From Hydrangea macrophylla (Eukaryota > Streptophyta > Magnoliopsida > Cornales > Hydrangeaceae), in the NCBI GenBank assembly GCA_033977485.1, contig CM066998.1:58308274-58372273 (forward strand): DNA of 64,000 nucleotides. Direction: 5' to 3'. The position numbers and the translations under genes were made by a program. Within the stretch, counting starts at the first letter, position 1, and the number at the start of each line of letters is the position of its first letter. This document shows positions 1 to 12,153 of the stretch, in pieces. A model generated the notes under the pieces. That model ran no database searches, was not told the origin of the DNA, and was given only the letters and a program-made list of their open reading frames with translations.

Positions 1-1409
1 AGAATGCTATGGGATACAAGTGGGTTTACAAGATCAAAACTCACTTAGGTGGATCCATTGATCGCTACAAAGCCCGCCTAGTAGCCAAGGGCTTTACCTA
101 GGAGTATGGGATTGATTATGAGGAAATATTTGACCCCGTTGACCGTCTCACCTCTGTTCGTAGCCTCATTGCAGTTGCTGCAGTTCATCATTGGGACTTA
201 TTCCAAATGGATGTCAAAAAATGTCTTCTTCAACGGTGACCTCACTGAAGAATTTTATATGCGTTCTCCTCCTGGTTATCATCATCATCCTCATCAAGTT
301 TGCAAGCTCCGCCGAGCTCTATATGGTCTCAAGCAAGCTCCTCGGGTGTGGTTTGCAAAGTTCAGCAACATTGTTGAGCCCTTTGGGTTCACAGACAGCT
401 CTTATGATTCAGCTCTTTTAATCCGCAGAACTAACCGGGCATCATTTTACTTTTCCTCTATATGGATGACATGATTATCACAGGAGATGATACATCTGGA
501 ATCTTGGATCTCAAAACCCATCTCAGCCAACATGTTGAAATGAAAGATCTCGGTAAACTTAACTATTTTCTAGGCCTTGAGATCACTTCCAATTCTGACG
601 GATATTATCTCCCTCAAGCCAAGTATACCTTAGACTTGCTTACACGGGCGGGACTTATAGACAGCAAGACAAGTACCACTCCTCTCGAGCCTAACTATAA
701 GCTCACTCCTATGGATGGTGTACCCTTGGATGATCCTACTCTATATCGTCAGCTTGTTGGAGTCTTGTTTATTTGACAGTTACTAGACCTGATATCTCCT
801 ATGCTGTCTATATTGTGAGCCATGTTTTATCTGTTCCTCGTTCTCCTCATTATGCAGCAGTTCTCCGTTCTCAGGTACATCAAAGGGACCTTATTTCATG
901 GCCTCCAATTCTCTGCTCACTCCTCTCTTGAGCTACATGCCTTCTCAGATGCAGACTGGGCAGGAGATCCTACTGATCGTCGTTCCACCACTGGGTATTT
1001 CTTCTTCTTGGGTGACTCTCTTATCTCTTGGCATAGCAAGAAGCAAACTATTGTTGCCCGATCTAGTACAGATGCTGAATATCGTGCCCTTGTTGATACC
1101 ACTCAGGAATTTCTCTAGCTACACTGGTTACTTGAGGATATGGGGGTCAATCATCCAACTGCTACAATCATCAGTTGTGACAACCAAAGTGCCATTCAAA
1201 TTGCTCACAATGATGTCTTCCATTAACATACAAAACACATTGAGATCGATTTTCATTTTGTTCGTCATCATCTTTCTTGTGGTACCATTCGACTTAATTC
1301 AGTCTCCTCCATCGATCAGACTGCTGACGCATTCACCAAAGCTCATCCACCAGGACGTCTTCAGGATTTAGTTTCCAAACTCAAGATGGTTTCCATTCTA
1401 CCACCTTGA
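1..1409 (+). pseudogene. Ty1/copia pol, 3' part (reverse transcriptase to RNase H), decayed
   Basis: This is the C-terminal part of a copia polyprotein; the window opens inside reverse transcriptase. In frame 3 it reads YKWVYKIK, then RYKARLVAKGF, then a stop (TAG at 99-101) where Gln is usual. The frame then shifts near 215 (NGDLTEEFYMRSPPGY, KLRRALYGLKQAP). The RT active site appears as YMDDMIITGDD from 462. A further frameshift falls near 770. RNase H follows (SDADWAGDPTDRRSTTGY, then SSTDAEYRAL), with stops at 1116 and near 1225. Translation ends at TGA 1407-1409, just before the polypurine tract. The RNase H wording suits the Ale/Retrofit side of copia, but the lineage is inferred. It cannot make enzyme. 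Confidence 0.92.
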
Positions 1410-1422
1410 GTTTGAGGGGGGC
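1408..1422 (+). other. Polypurine tract of the copia element
   Basis: GAGTTTGAGGGGGGC lies directly against the LTR start (TGTTAGAATA) and directly after the pol stop. This is the normal position of the plus-strand primer in LTR elements. Confidence 0.85.
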
Positions 1423-1460
1423 TGTTAGAATAATGTTAGAATATTTGTCTATATTCTTGT
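1423..1460 (+). repeat. Copia 3' LTR, first 38 bp (split by gypsy insertion)
   Basis: It begins TGTTAGAATA and is interrupted after ...ATATTCTTGT by the 10.4-kb gypsy element. The LTR continues at 11852. The last five bases, CTTGT (1456-1460), are repeated at 11852-11856 as the target-site duplication of the intruder. Confidence 0.9.
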
Positions 1461-2448
1461 TGTCACGCCCCGACGTAGCATAAATATGGAAAGCGTTTAA
1501 TTTCCTTTATGGACCCGTAGGTCGCGACAGTTTGAAGGATCGATTCCGTCCCAAAACGTCGAACAACATAAAACCATTAATCAGAGTAGGGTAATCAGGG
1601 CTCATAAAAATTTTTCTAACTTATTACATCCTATGGTACGGGGTTTACTAAGGCACAGACCGCCTTGAAAATAAAACAATACTTAAAGTCTATTACAGTC
1701 ATCCTTATTACAAAACCAAAACATATCTTAAAGCACATAAACATAAAACATATAAAAGTAACATCTCTTCTCAGCAACTGATCTCAATTAGCATAATCAT
1801 ACGGTTCATCCTGATTATTACCTGCAAAGCCTGGACACGAATGTCCAGGACGCATCAACGCCGTCAGCTTCAAGAAGCTGGTGAGTATTAAAAACATAGC
1901 TTTGAATGTAAAAACATGCCCATTTACCTTTTTCCCATTTCCATTTAAATACCACAAGTTTATATTTATGATAAAGAGCTTGTTAGAAAAACAACCACAA
2001 CAATAATTAAAAGATAAATTCACACATATGTGACCGTGTATGAGAACAATGCACCATCTCATCTAACCGACTCTTTTCTCTCGACAAAACCCAACAACCC
2101 TCTATCCTACTCCTGGTATCTTTGAAATACTAAGATAGCCACACTTTAGCAACGGGGCGCCAGGGAGTGTCCAGTTTGCCTCACACTTTGGTCCGGGGTA
2201 CCAGGGAGTGTCCAATGCCTCACACTTTGAATACCCTAACCGCCATGCAAATACCGGGGCAACCCCCACACAGGTATCCAGACTCGAGTCATTCAGGGAG
2301 TGTCTATAGGCCACACTTTAGCACTTCCATGGGTGCCAGTGAGTGTCCAAGTTCGGCTTCACACACTTTAACGCTTCCATGGGCGTCAGGGAGTGTCCAT
2401 TTTTGCCACCTTCGCATTTCAAAGACACCCTCATCCTCTTTTTCAACT

Positions 2449-2572
2449 CCAACCACAATCACATCCACAACCACAACCACAACCATAACCACAGCCACAA
2501 TTACAACCACAACCACAACCATAACCACAGCCACAATTACAACCACAACCACAACCACAACCACAACTCCAA
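2449..2572. repeat. (CCACAA)n hexanucleotide tract in LTR
   Basis: Degenerate CCACAA/CCATAA/CAGCCACAATTA units. One extra 6-bp unit relative to the other LTR (about 10193-10308) accounts for the entire length difference between the LTRs. The His/Asn- and Thr-rich open frames across it are low-complexity artefacts. Confidence 0.9.
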
Positions 2573-2795
2573 CTCATACTCTTTCCACACAATCAATACT
2601 CTTTTCCACACTATCATTACTCTTTTACACACTACCAACACTCACCATGCATGTACAACTGACTCCACATGAATATCATCAAACTTTAAACATAAAGGAA
2701 TTCACAGAATTAAAGAAATAATACGCGTACGGGGATTGAAAATTCGTAATTCATTGCCTTAATCATTTTAAACATAACTAATAGCATTCTAAAAA

Positions 2796-3170
2796 CTGCT
2801 ACTGAAATCCTCGTTTTCTGTCCAAACGGTGCAGAATCTGAGAAAATTGCATTAGACGAAAAGTGTGCAGAATCGAGTTTTGCTTGGGACACGCGGGCAG
2901 AACCTTAAATTTCATTCGTTTCCTTAACAAAAATCTGAAAACAAAATTCTGCTACTGTTAAAATTAAAAGAGAAAATATTAGATTGAATTTCTAATATAC
3001 TTTTTCTGCTACTGTAATCCTCATTTTCTGCCCAAACGGTGCAAAATCTGAGAAAATTGCATTAGACGAAAAGTGTGCAGAATCGAGTTTTGCTTGGGAC
3101 AACGCGGGCAGAACCTTAAATTTCATTCGTTTTCCTAACAAAAATCTGAAAACAAAATTCTGCTACTGAT
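2796..3170. repeat. Two direct repeats, period 210 bp, in LTR
   Basis: The segment beginning CTGCTACTGAAATCC at 2796 recurs at 3006 as CTGCTACTGTAATCC. Both share CCAAACGGTGCA, the TGCTTGGGACA segment and GCGGGCAGAACC. The same pair is in the other LTR at 10534 and 10744. The repeats lie downstream of the predicted TATA box, in the transcribed leader. Confidence 0.85.
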
Positions 3171-4113
3171 AAAATTAACTACCTAAATCAGTAAATAAGG
3201 AATGAGTTACATTTTGAGTGAGTTAGTAATACTCACCGTGATATAGATTGAAGAAATTGTTGAGACAGAAATATAATTACGAAATTCCCGAATTCCAAGC
3301 TTTGGCTATGGAGGATTGAGCTCTTCTCTCTCTCTACGAAATTGAAGAACTCTCTGCACTCTCTAAACTCTCTGTGAATTCTGAAATGTGTTGTGATGGA
3401 AGTGCAGAATGTGTAGTGTGGTTGGGTGTATATATAATCAAATACCCACTAAGAAAAACATTGGCCTAACCCTCCACCCAATCTCCATTAACCTCCATAT
3501 AATACCATGAATGTGCAGATATGATGTGTATACACTCCCCTTTATTCTCCACTACTGAAAGTAAGAGGTAGGTGGAGATGAGGTGGGTCAATGTGTGTTT
3601 GGGTAATCTAGCTTATGGCATAAGGACAACACACATACTACAACATTTGCCAAACAAGACCTAAGGGAAAAGCATCAGCATTCATAATTGAGTATAAATA
3701 AATTTGTTCAATCATTTACTTCCAAAATTCTGTGGAAGTTTAACACTACGCGGACAGTTTTAAACCTACACTGGTATTTTCGTGACACGGTGTTTATCAC
3801 AAAAATACAGAGAATTCATTTTAACGTTAGAAATAGTTTTCTGATTTTATAAAAATACAGTTTGAGTTTAAAAGAAATAATTCCACCGTTTTGAAATACA
3901 GTTTTGAATTTTAACACAGGTATTGCAAGTTTTTATGAAAATTGCATTTTGACCCCAAAAGTAATTTCAATTAGTCAAGAATTAAACTTTTCACATAAGA
4001 ATCGAAATTAACATATAAACAGACAATATATATTAAATTTTAAATATGATAATGCAAATGATAATGAAAATAAATTTTAATTATGATCATGCAGGAAAAT
4101 GCAGGTTATTACA

Positions 4114-4126
4114 CCCTTCCCCCCTT
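4114..4126 (-). other. Polypurine tract of the young chromovirus
   Basis: In coding orientation AAGGGGGGAAGGG abuts the 3' LTR start (TGTAATAACC). It lies 33 bp beyond the gag-pol stop. Confidence 0.9.
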
Positions 4127-4158
4127 AAACAGGATTTCGTCCCCGAAATCAAGACTAA

Positions 4159-7100
4159 CTAGTCATGAAACAACTCGGGGTACTTCTTCCTCATATCAGC
4201 TTCAACTTCCCACGAGGCTTCATTCTCGTCGTGGTGATTCCACTGAACCTTCACCAACGGAATATCCTTATTCCTCAGCTTCTTGATACTCTGATCCAAA
4301 ATCTTCGCAGGTCTCTCCTTGTAAGAAACGCTATGACTCGTCTCAATGTCGTCATAACTAACCACATGCGAGGGATCTCGTATGTATTTCCTCAACATAC
4401 TCACGTGAAACACGTTGTGAACCCCAGACATCTTTGGTGGTAACGCCAGTTGATAGGCCACTTTCCCGATACGTTCCAAAATCTCAAACGGTCCAATGAA
4501 ACGCGGAGCTAACTTCCCTCTCTTGAGACCAAAACGTACTACTCCTCGTGTTGGTGAAACCTTAAGAAGTACGTGATCTCCAACACTAAACTCCAGATCT
4601 TTTCGGCGTCGATCAGCATAACTCTTATACCGGCTCTGAGCGGTTCTCATCCTTTCCTTGACCAAGGAAATCTTCTCGTTGGTTTCTCTAACCAAATCTG
4701 GTCCCAACAATTCTGTGTCCCCAACCTCTGCCCAACACAATGGAGAACGACATGGTCGTCCGTACAGTGCTTCGAACGGAGCCATACCGATACTCGTATG
4801 ATAACTATTGTTATAGGCAAATTCAACCAACGGCAAGTGTGTCTCCCAAGATTCTTCAAAATCGATCACACAAGCCCTAAGCATATCCTCCATGATCTGA
4901 TTAACACGCTCAGTTTGCCCATCTGTCTGAGGGTGAAAAGCAGTACTCATCTTGAGTGAAGTTCCCATAGCTTCTTGCAGACTTTCCCAAAATCCAGAAG
5001 TAAAACGTGCGTCACGGTCTGACACAATCGTCACAGGTGCACCGTGAAGTCGCACAACTTGTTGTATGTACATCCGGCTCATCTTTTCCACCGGGTATGT
5101 CATACTGTAAGCAATAAAATGAGCTGACTTTGTCAATCGATCCACAATTACCCAAATAGCGTCATGATTCTGCTGCGATCGAGGCAATCCTACTACAAAA
5201 TCCATCGTTATATGCTCCCACTTCCAACCAGGAATAGGTAGCGGTTGCAATAATCCCGACGGTCTCTGATGTTCGGCCTTGACCTGCTGACACGTCAAAC
5301 ACTTGGATACAAACTCCGCCACATCCTTCTTCATGCCTTCCCACCAGAAATTTCTCTTCAAATCTTTATACATCTTAGTTCCTCCCGGGTGAACTGTATA
5401 TCTTGACTTATGTGCTTCTTCCAGGATATCCTTCCTAAGCTCTCCAACATCCGGCACACATAATCTATTCCTGCACCGATACCCTCCATCAACTCCCACT
5501 TTCCATTCTGTCGAGTCCTTCTCTGACATCTTCTTGAACCATGATTGAAACTTCTCATCTTCTTTCTGAGCTCCAATAATGCGATCAATGAGAACAGGCT
5601 GTAGGATAAGACATCCAAAAAGTTGTCCTTCTCCTCTTTCAGCACCCTGTACATCGAACTCCGCCAACGTCTCCAATGCTCGCCATTCTCTAACCATTAA
5701 GGAGGCGATCGTCTCACGAGTCTGCCTACTCAAAGCATCAGCGACCACATTAGCTTTACCAGGGTGGTATTCCAACGTGAAGTCGTAATCTTTGATCAAC
5801 TCCATCCATCTGCGCTGCCTCATGTTCAACTCTTTCTGTGTGAACAAATACTTCAGACTCTTGTGATCGGAGAACAAATCAAACTTCTCACCGTAGAGAT
5901 AATGTCTCCAAATCTTGAGTGCAAAAACCACTGCTGCCAACTCCAAATCATGAATAGGATAGTTCAACTCATTCGGCTTCAGCTGCCTGGATCCATAGGC
6001 TATAACTCTGTCATCTTGCATAAGTACACACCCTAGTCCTTGATATGATGCGTCACTAAAGATAGTGAACTTCTCACCAGGCTTGGGTATTGCTAGTACT
6101 GGTGCGGTAGTGAGTCTCTCTTTCAACTCTAGAAAGGCTCGCTCATGCTTCTCTGTCCATTCGAATTTCAAATTCTTCTTCGTCAACCCAGTCAATGGTG
6201 CAGCTATCTTGGAGAATCCCTCAACAAATCTCCTGTAATAGCCTGCGAGTCCAAGAAAACTCCGAACTTCTGTAGGGTTGCTTGGCCTAACCCAGTTGGA
6301 TACAGCATCGGTCTTGGACGAATCCACAGAAATTCCTTGAGATGACACCTTGTGTCCCAAAAATTTCACTTCTTGCAACCAGAACTCACACTTACTGAAC
6401 TTGGCATACAAGTGGTGGTCCTTAAGCGTCTGCATCGTAATCCGAAGATGTTGCTCGTGTTCTTCTCTTGACTTAGAATAGATCAAAATATCATCAATAA
6501 AGACGATGACAAACTGATCTAAATAAGGCTTGAATACTCTGTTCATCAGATCCATAAACACTGCCGGGGCGTTCGTCAATCCAAACGGCATCACCAGAAA
6601 TTCATAATGACCATATCGGGTTCTGAAAGCAGTCTTAGGTATGTCTTCCTTCCGTACCCTCAACTGATGATACCCCGACCTTAGGTCTATCTTGGAAAAT
6701 ATCGTAGCTCCTTGTAGTTGATCAAATAAATCGTCGATCCGAGGCAAAGGATACTTGTTCTTGATTGTCACTCGATTCAATTCTCTGTAGTCGATACACA
6801 GCCTGAGCGTCCCGTCCTTCTTCTTCACAAATAACACCAGTGCTCCCCAAGGCGATGTACTTGGACGTACAAAACCTAGGTTCTCGAGCTCTTGTACTTG
6901 TCCCTTTAATTCTAGCAGTTCTGTGGGGGCCATTCTGTAGGGAACCTTGGTAATTGGTAGGGTACCCGGTATAAGCTCAATACAGAACTCTATACTTCTC
7001 TCGGGCGGTAATCCAAAAATGTCTTGAAATACTTCTTCGAAGTCCTTGACTACAGGTATAGATGATGCTGTCACCTCTGTACTGACGACTTCGATGTTGG

Positions 7101-8634
7101 CTAAACATCTTGTGAGGAACATATCTCCCGAAGGGTTACATTGAAAATCAAAGGGTTGATTCTCATTGTCGGAGAATGTAATTCTCTTCCTCGCGCAATC
7201 CAACTTCACTTGATTCTGAGACAGCCAATCCATTCCTAGGATTATGTCGAACTCCTTCATCGATAGGACGATCAACCTTGCAGGGATTTCTCGGTCTCCA
7301 ATCCGTAGAGGACAATCCTTGCATACATGTCCTAAACTGACCGCAGCTCCTATTGGTGATGTAGCCTTCAAAGCTGTCTCTAAGCGATGAGGTAAGATAC
7401 CCAATCTCCGAATTGTATTAACAGATATGAATGATAGAGCAGCACCCGTATCAAATAATACTCTAACATGGGAGTTAAATAGAGTCAATGTACCTTCCAC
7501 TGCTTGCTGATCAGGTTGAACTTCTCCAAGATCTCCTTCTTCATATACAGCTCCATCATATCCAGCGGCATCAGGAATAACAGCATTCAAGCGTGTCTGA
7601 CCCTGTTGTCCATAAGTTGCCTGCTTAGGAGCAGTGCAGAACCTGCTGATGTGACCTGGTTCACCACAGTTGAAGCAGACTATTCCTGGCTGAGCAGCAC
7701 GCCTTGGTGCCCTGCAGTCCCGAGCCACATGTCCAGGGTTGCCACAGTTGAAGCACTTTACACCACTACTTCCTTCTCCTACTCGGGGTTGAGTCGGATG
7801 GGTAATAGCTTGTGCCTTCTTGCTCCCATCAAAGTTCCTCTTCTGCCCTTGGGTATGGTTCATTGGTGGTCTATTTCCAAAATTACCCCTCTGAGGCGGT
7901 CGGAATTCCAATTGTTTGCGATATACTCGAGCATCTTCTTCCAGGTCGGTAGCCAGGCCGACTAGTCCTTCAAATGATTTGTCTAGGTGGCCGAGAGTCA
8001 AGCGACGAATCTGCGGTGCCAACCCTTGATTATACTTCCGGATCTTCTTCTCCTCAGTATCAACCATGTGCGGGGCAAACCGTGACAGCCTCTCAAACTG
8101 TGTGGTATACTCTTGCACCGTCTTGGTTCCTTGCGTCAGATCCATAAATTCCTTCTCTCTTCTGTGCCTCTCCGTAGCCGGAAAGTACTTCTCCAGAAAT
8201 CTCCCTTTGAACGCCGTCCACGTCATCCCCATAGCAGCGGTGTTTCCGATAGTGGCTATGACCGAGTCCCACCAATCTGCAGCGGCGTCGGTCAGTTGAA
8301 AAGTAGCCAATCTCCTTTTGTCCATCTCGTTGCATTGGACAGCTTCGAACATGCGGTCCATCTGTCTTAACCATTGCTCCGCCTTCCAGGGATCCGTGGT
8401 ACCCGCAAATTGCTCGGGCCTGAGCGCACGGAATCTTTCCAGCAGCTTATCTCCCGTCTGGCGGTCTCGTTGGTTTTCATTCGCATTACTAACCCTCTCG
8501 AGACGTCTAATAAAAGCTTCAAATATTCCCGTGGGGTCGGCAGCCTCGGGCGCTCCTTCAATCAGATTTCTGTTCCTCCTTGGTCTTCCAGCCATTCTAT
8601 GCATGATAGGGGTAGTAGAATGAGAAACATGCAT
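4159..8634 (-). CDS. Gag-Pol polyprotein with C-terminal chromodomain (Ty3/gypsy, Tekay/Del-like)
   Basis: A single uninterrupted 1491-residue frame. In order: gag (about 85-240); two CCHC zinc knuckles ([14 protein letters not shown] 294-307, [14 protein letters not shown] 320-333); aspartic protease (DTGA 395-398); reverse transcriptase with FIDDILIYS (712-720); RNase H ([10 protein letters not shown] near 859, SDHKSLKYL near 922, [13 protein letters not shown] near 957); integrase with an HHCC finger (H1075, H1082, C1112, C1115) and D1145, D1206, E1242, a 35-residue D-to-E spacing; a C-terminal chromodomain-like segment (about 1441-1491) ending in MRKKYPELF. In this clade the chromodomain is thought to guide integration to chromatin. 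Met1 gives the longest frame; Met11 or Met14 (MAGRPRRNR) are equally plausible starts. Every catalytic residue I checked is present, so activity is plausible but unproven. Confidence 0.96.
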   Translation of the reverse strand: MHVSHSTTPIMHRMAGRPRRNRNLIEGAPEAADPTGIFEAFIRRLERVSNANENQRDRQTGDKLLERFRALRPEQFAGTTDPWKAEQWLRQMDRMFEAVQCNEMDKRRLATFQLTDAAADWWDSVIATIGNTAAMGMTWTAFKGRFLEKYFPATERHRREKEFMDLTQGTKTVQEYTTQFERLSRFAPHMVDTEEKKIRKYNQGLAPQIRRLTLGHLDKSFEGLVGLATDLEEDARVYRKQLEFRPPQRGNFGNRPPMNHTQGQKRNFDGSKKAQAITHPTQPRVGEGSSGVKCFNCGNPGHVARDCRAPRRAAQPGIVCFNCGEPGHISRFCTAPKQATYGQQGQTRLNAVIPDAAGYDGAVYEEGDLGEVQPDQQAVEGTLTLFNSHVRVLFDTGAALSFISVNTIRRLGILPHRLETALKATSPIGAAVSLGHVCKDCPLRIGDREIPARLIVLSMKEFDIILGMDWLSQNQVKLDCARKRITFSDNENQPFDFQCNPSGDMFLTRCLANIEVVSTEVTASSIPVVKDFEEVFQDIFGLPPERSIEFCIELIPGTLPITKVPYRMAPTELLELKGQVQELENLGFVRPSTSPWGALVLFVKKKDGTLRLCIDYRELNRVTIKNKYPLPRIDDLFDQLQGATIFSKIDLRSGYHQLRVRKEDIPKTAFRTRYGHYEFLVMPFGLTNAPAVFMDLMNRVFKPYLDQFVIVFIDDILIYSKSREEHEQHLRITMQTLKDHHLYAKFSKCEFWLQEVKFLGHKVSSQGISVDSSKTDAVSNWVRPSNPTEVRSFLGLAGYYRRFVEGFSKIAAPLTGLTKKNLKFEWTEKHERAFLELKERLTTAPVLAIPKPGEKFTIFSDASYQGLGCVLMQDDRVIAYGSRQLKPNELNYPIHDLELAAVVFALKIWRHYLYGEKFDLFSDHKSLKYLFTQKELNMRQRRWMELIKDYDFTLEYHPGKANVVADALSRQTRETIASLMVREWRALETLAEFDVQGAERGEGQLFGCLILQPVLIDRIIGAQKEDEKFQSWFKKMSEKDSTEWKVGVDGGYRCRNRLCVPDVGELRKDILEEAHKSRYTVHPGGTKMYKDLKRNFWWEGMKKDVAEFVSKCLTCQQVKAEHQRPSGLLQPLPIPGWKWEHITMDFVVGLPRSQQNHDAIWVIVDRLTKSAHFIAYSMTYPVEKMSRMYIQQVVRLHGAPVTIVSDRDARFTSGFWESLQEAMGTSLKMSTAFHPQTDGQTERVNQIMEDMLRACVIDFEESWETHLPLVEFAYNNSYHTSIGMAPFEALYGRPCRSPLCWAEVGDTELLGPDLVRETNEKISLVKERMRTAQSRYKSYADRRRKDLEFSVGDHVLLKVSPTRGVVRFGLKRGKLAPRFIGPFEILERIGKVAYQLALPPKMSGVHNVFHVSMLRKYIRDPSHVVSYDDIETSHSVSYKERPAKILDQSIKKLRNKDIPLVKVQWNHHDENEASWEVEADMRKKYPELFHD

Positions 8635-9204
8635 GCAACAGTACTATGACAAAAATTTTCAAAATAGTATATATTACTATATCACATACTCGTATTATCA
8701 CATAAGCATATAATAAAATATATATTAAGTACACGTATTCGAACTAGAGCTGTCTAATAGCAAAGAGGTTGTATTCTTATCCTCTAGACTCTGGTTGTGG
8801 GCCATACTGACTATTCCGAGATTTGACTCAGAAAGTTTGTCAGTGCCTAAGCTATTAATGAGGGCTATGGTATGCTTTAACTCCTTAGAAACTCGGCTAC
8901 TATCTTTCTGTAGGGGTATCATAAGTTATGGTTATCTCGGCTAATCCTAAATGGATATGTCTGAAGGTATATGAAAATTGTTATCATTCTTGTCGATGTG
9001 ACAAGACAAACGGGTAATCATTTCTATGATAAAACCAAATTAGAATTTTAGTTTCTGAACTAAGGGTAATCCGTACTAAACTAACACTAGAACTTGGTTG
9101 TATAGCTTAGTAAAACTTAAGGGTAACCTATGTCACTAATCTATGGCGTGAATAACTGAGCCTGGTCAATCTAGAAAACCTATGGCTCTGATACCACCAA
9201 ATCC
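8635..9204 (-). other. 5' untranslated leader of the chromovirus, with primer binding site
   Basis: The 570 bp between 5' LTR and ORF. At 9184-9196 the coding-strand sequence TGGTATCAGAGCC is the standard plant initiator-tRNA-Met primer site. It is 8 bases inside the LTR edge. No other feature is evident. Confidence 0.85.
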
Positions 9205-11851
9205 TGTCACGCCCCGACGTAGCATAAATATGGAAAGCGTTTAATTTCCTTTATGGACCCGTAGGTCGCGACAGTTTGAAGGATCGATTCCGTCCCAAAA
9301 CGTCGAACAACATAAAACCATTAATCAGAGTAGGGTAATCAGGGCTCATAAAAATTTTTCTAACTTATTACATCCTATGGTACGGGGTTTACTAAGGCAC
9401 AGACCGCCTTGAAAATAAAACAATACTTAAAGTCTATTACAGTCATCCTTATTACAAAACCAAAACATATCTTAAAGCACATAAACATAAAACATATAAA
9501 AGTAACATCTCTTCTCAGCAACTGATCTCAATTAGCATAATCATACGGTTCATCCTGATTATTACCTGCAAAGCCTGGATACGAATGTCCAGGACGCATC
9601 AACGCCGTCAGCTTCAAGAAGCTGGTGAGTATTAAAAACATAGCTTTGAATGTAAAAACATGCCCATTTACCTTTTTCCCATTTCCATTTAAATACCACA
9701 AGTTTATATTTATGATAAAGAGCTTGTTAGAAAAACAACCACAACAATAATTAAAAGATAAATTCACACATATGTGACCGTGTATGAGAACAATGCACCA
9801 TCTCATCTAACCGACTCTTTTCTCTCGACAAAACCCAACAACCCTCTATCCTACTCCTGGTATCTTTGAAATACTAAGATAGCCACACTTTAGCAACGGG
9901 GCGCCAGGGAGTGTCCAGTTTGCCTCACACTTTGGTCCGGGGTACCAGGGAGTGTCCAATGCCTCACACTTTGAATACCCTAACCGCCATGCAAATACCG
10001 GGGCAACCCCCACACAGGTATCCAGACTCGAGTCATTCAGGGAGTGTCTATAGGCCACACTTTAGCACTTCCATGGGTGCCAGTGAGTGTCCAAGTTCGG
10101 CTTCACACACTTTAACGCTTCCATGGGCGTCAGGGAGTGTCCATTTTTGCCACCTTCGCATTTCAAAGACACCCTCATCCTCTTTTTCAACTCCAACCAC
10201 AATCACATCCACAACCACAACCATAACCACAGCCACAATTACAACCACAACCACAACCATAACCACAGCCACAATTACAACCACAACCACAACCACAACC
10301 ACAACTCCAACTCATACTCTTTCCACACAATCAATACTCTTTTCCACACTATCATTACTCTTTTACACACTACCAACACTCACCATGCATGTACAACTGA
10401 CTCCACATGAATATCATCAAACTTTAAACATAAAGGAATTCACAGAATTAAAGAAATAATACGCGTACGGGGATTGAAAATTCGTAATTCATTGCCTTAA
10501 TCATTTTAAACATAACTAATAGCATTCTAAAAACTGCTACTGAAATCCTCGTTTTCTGTCCAAACGGTGCAGAATCTGAGAAAATTGCATTAGACGAAAA
10601 GTGTGCAGAATCGAGTTTTGCTTGGGACACGCGGGCAGAACCTTAAATTTCATTCGTTTCCTTAACAAAAATCTGAAAACAAAATTCTGCTACTGTTAAA
10701 ATTAAAAGAGAAAATATTAGATTGAATTTCTAATATACTTTTTCTGCTACTGTAATCCTCATTTTCTGCCCAAACGGTGCAAAATCTGAGAAAATTGCAT
10801 TAGACGAAAAGTGTGCAGAATCGAGTTTTGCTTGGGACAACGCGGGCAGAACCTTAAATTTCATTCGTTTTCCTAACAAAAATCTGAAAACAAAATTCTG
10901 CTACTGATAAAATTAACTACCTAAATCAGTAAATAAGGAATGAGTTACATTTTGAGTGAGTTAGTAATACTCACCGTGATATAGATTGAAGAAATTGTTG
11001 AGACAGAAATATAATTACGAAATTCCCGAATTCCAAGCTTTGGCTATGGAGGATTGAGCTCTTCTCTCTCTCTACGAAATTGAAGAACTCTCTGCACTCT
11101 CTAAACTCTCTGTGAATTCTGAAATGTGTTGTGATGGAAGTGCAGAATGTGTAGTGTGGTTGGGTGTATATATAATCAAATACCCACTAAGAAAAACATT
11201 GGCCTAACCCTCCACCCAATCTCCATTAACCTCCATATAATACCATGAATGTGCAGATATGATGTGTATACACTCCCCTTTATTCTCCACTACTGAAAGT
11301 AAGAGGTAGGTGGAGATGAGGTGGGTCAATGTGTGTTTGGGTAATCTAGCTTATGGCATAAGGACAACACACATACTACAACATTTGCCAAACAAGACCT
11401 AAGGGAAAAGCATCAGCATTCATAATTGAGTATAAATAAATTTGTTCAATCATTTACTTCCAAAATTCTGTGGAAGTTTAACACTACGCGGACAGTTTTA
11501 AACCTACACTGGTATTTTCGTGACACGGTGTTTATCACAAAAATACAGAGAATTCATTTTAACGTTAGAAATAGTTTTCTGATTTTATAAAAATACAGTT
11601 TGAGTTTAAAAGAAATAATTCCACCGTTTTGAAATACAGTTTTGAATTTTAACACAGGTATTGCAAGTTTTTATGAAAATTGCATTTTGACCCCAAAAGT
11701 AATTTCAATTAGTCAAGAATTAAACTTTTCACATAAGAATCGAAATTAACATATAAACAGACAATATATATTAAATTTTAAATATGATAATGCAAATGAT
11801 AATGAAAATAAATTTTAATTATGATCATGCAGGAAAATGCAGGTTATTACA
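9205..11851 (-). repeat. 5' LTR of the young chromovirus
   Basis: 2,647 bp and nearly identical to 1461-4113 (one substitution and one 6-bp unit seen). It holds the promoter driving the element, the CCACAA tract at about 10193-10308 and the 210-bp direct repeats at 10534 and 10744. Confidence 0.96.
11167..11175 (-). promoter_or_regulatory. Candidate TATA box in the 5' LTR
   Basis: TTATATATA in coding orientation, about 680 bp into the 5' LTR. It is the clearest TATA-like site there; the 3' LTR equivalent is 3429-3437. Position is inferred from sequence alone. Confidence 0.45.
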
Positions 11852-11985
11852 CTTGTACCTATTGTATCTTACTATACTTACTGTCTAAATACATTGTACT
11901 AAAAGTTGTACTACTAGCCTAGGTACTTTTTTTCCCTTTTAGGATTCTCTCTTGGCCTAGGATTCTCCTTTTTAGGATTCTTTCC
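11852..11985 (+). repeat. Copia 3' LTR, remainder (truncated)
   Basis: Continues the LTR begun at 1423. It shares ACATTGTACTA and AGCCTAGGTACTT with the full LTR at 12154-12390 but lacks the end. After a short local duplication of TAGGATTCTC it joins a second copy of the pol 3' end near 11985. Confidence 0.85.
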
Positions 11986-12153
11986 ATTTTGTTCGTCATC
12001 ATCTTTCTTGTGGTACCATTCGACTTAACTCAGTCTCCTCCATCAATCAGATTACTGACGTATTCACCAAAGCTCATCCATCGGGACGTCTTCGGGATTT
12101 AGTTTCCAAACTCAAGTTGGTTTCCATTCTACCACCTTGAGTTTGAGGGGGGC
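11986..12153 (+). pseudogene. Second copy of the copia pol 3' end and polypurine tract
   Basis: Encodes the last roughly 50 pol residues again (HFVRHHLSCGTIRLNSV... to VSILPP-stop), matching 1253-1409 with scattered substitutions. A GAGTTTGAGGGGGGC tract follows. It is a diverged partial duplication, consistent with recombination between two copies of this copia family. Confidence 0.85.

Larger units (their letters stand above)
1461..4113 (-). repeat. 3' LTR of the young chromovirus
   Basis: 2,653 bp with TG...CA ends in coding orientation (TGTAATAACC...GGGGCGTGACA). Internal structure includes a run of GGGAGTGTCC / CACACTTT variants at about 2160-2400, a CCACAA tract at about 2449-2572, and two roughly 210-bp direct repeats (2796-3170). 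It is the near-identical partner of 9205-11851. Confidence 0.96.
1461..11851 (-). mobile_element. Complete young Ty3/gypsy chromovirus (Tekay/Del-like)
   Basis: A full-length 10,391-bp LTR retrotransposon on the minus strand. On the plus strand it reads TGTCACGCCCC...GGTTATTACA, flanked by a perfect CTTGT duplication (1456-1460 and 11852-11856). In coding orientation the order is 5' LTR (9205-11851), tRNA-iMet primer site (9184-9196), gag-pol ORF (8634-4159), polypurine tract (4126-4114), 3' LTR (1461-4113). By eye the LTRs differ at one base (1836 C, 9580 T) and by one 6-bp unit of the CCACAA tract. With an unbroken ORF, this indicates very recent insertion. LTRs over 2.5 kb and the C-terminal chromodomain fit the Tekay/Del clade. 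Confidence 0.96.

Noticed and set aside
2167..2721. Open frames of 109-184 codons rich in Thr or His/Asn (also 9911-10459)
   Set aside because: They translate the CCACAA tract of the LTR in different frames and repeat identically in both LTRs; low-complexity artefacts.
9184..9196. Matches to initiator tRNA-Met as a tRNA gene (also 21204, 27195, 51445)
   Set aside because: Only 12-13 bases complementary to the tRNA 3' end, each just inside an LTR; primer sites, not tRNA genes.
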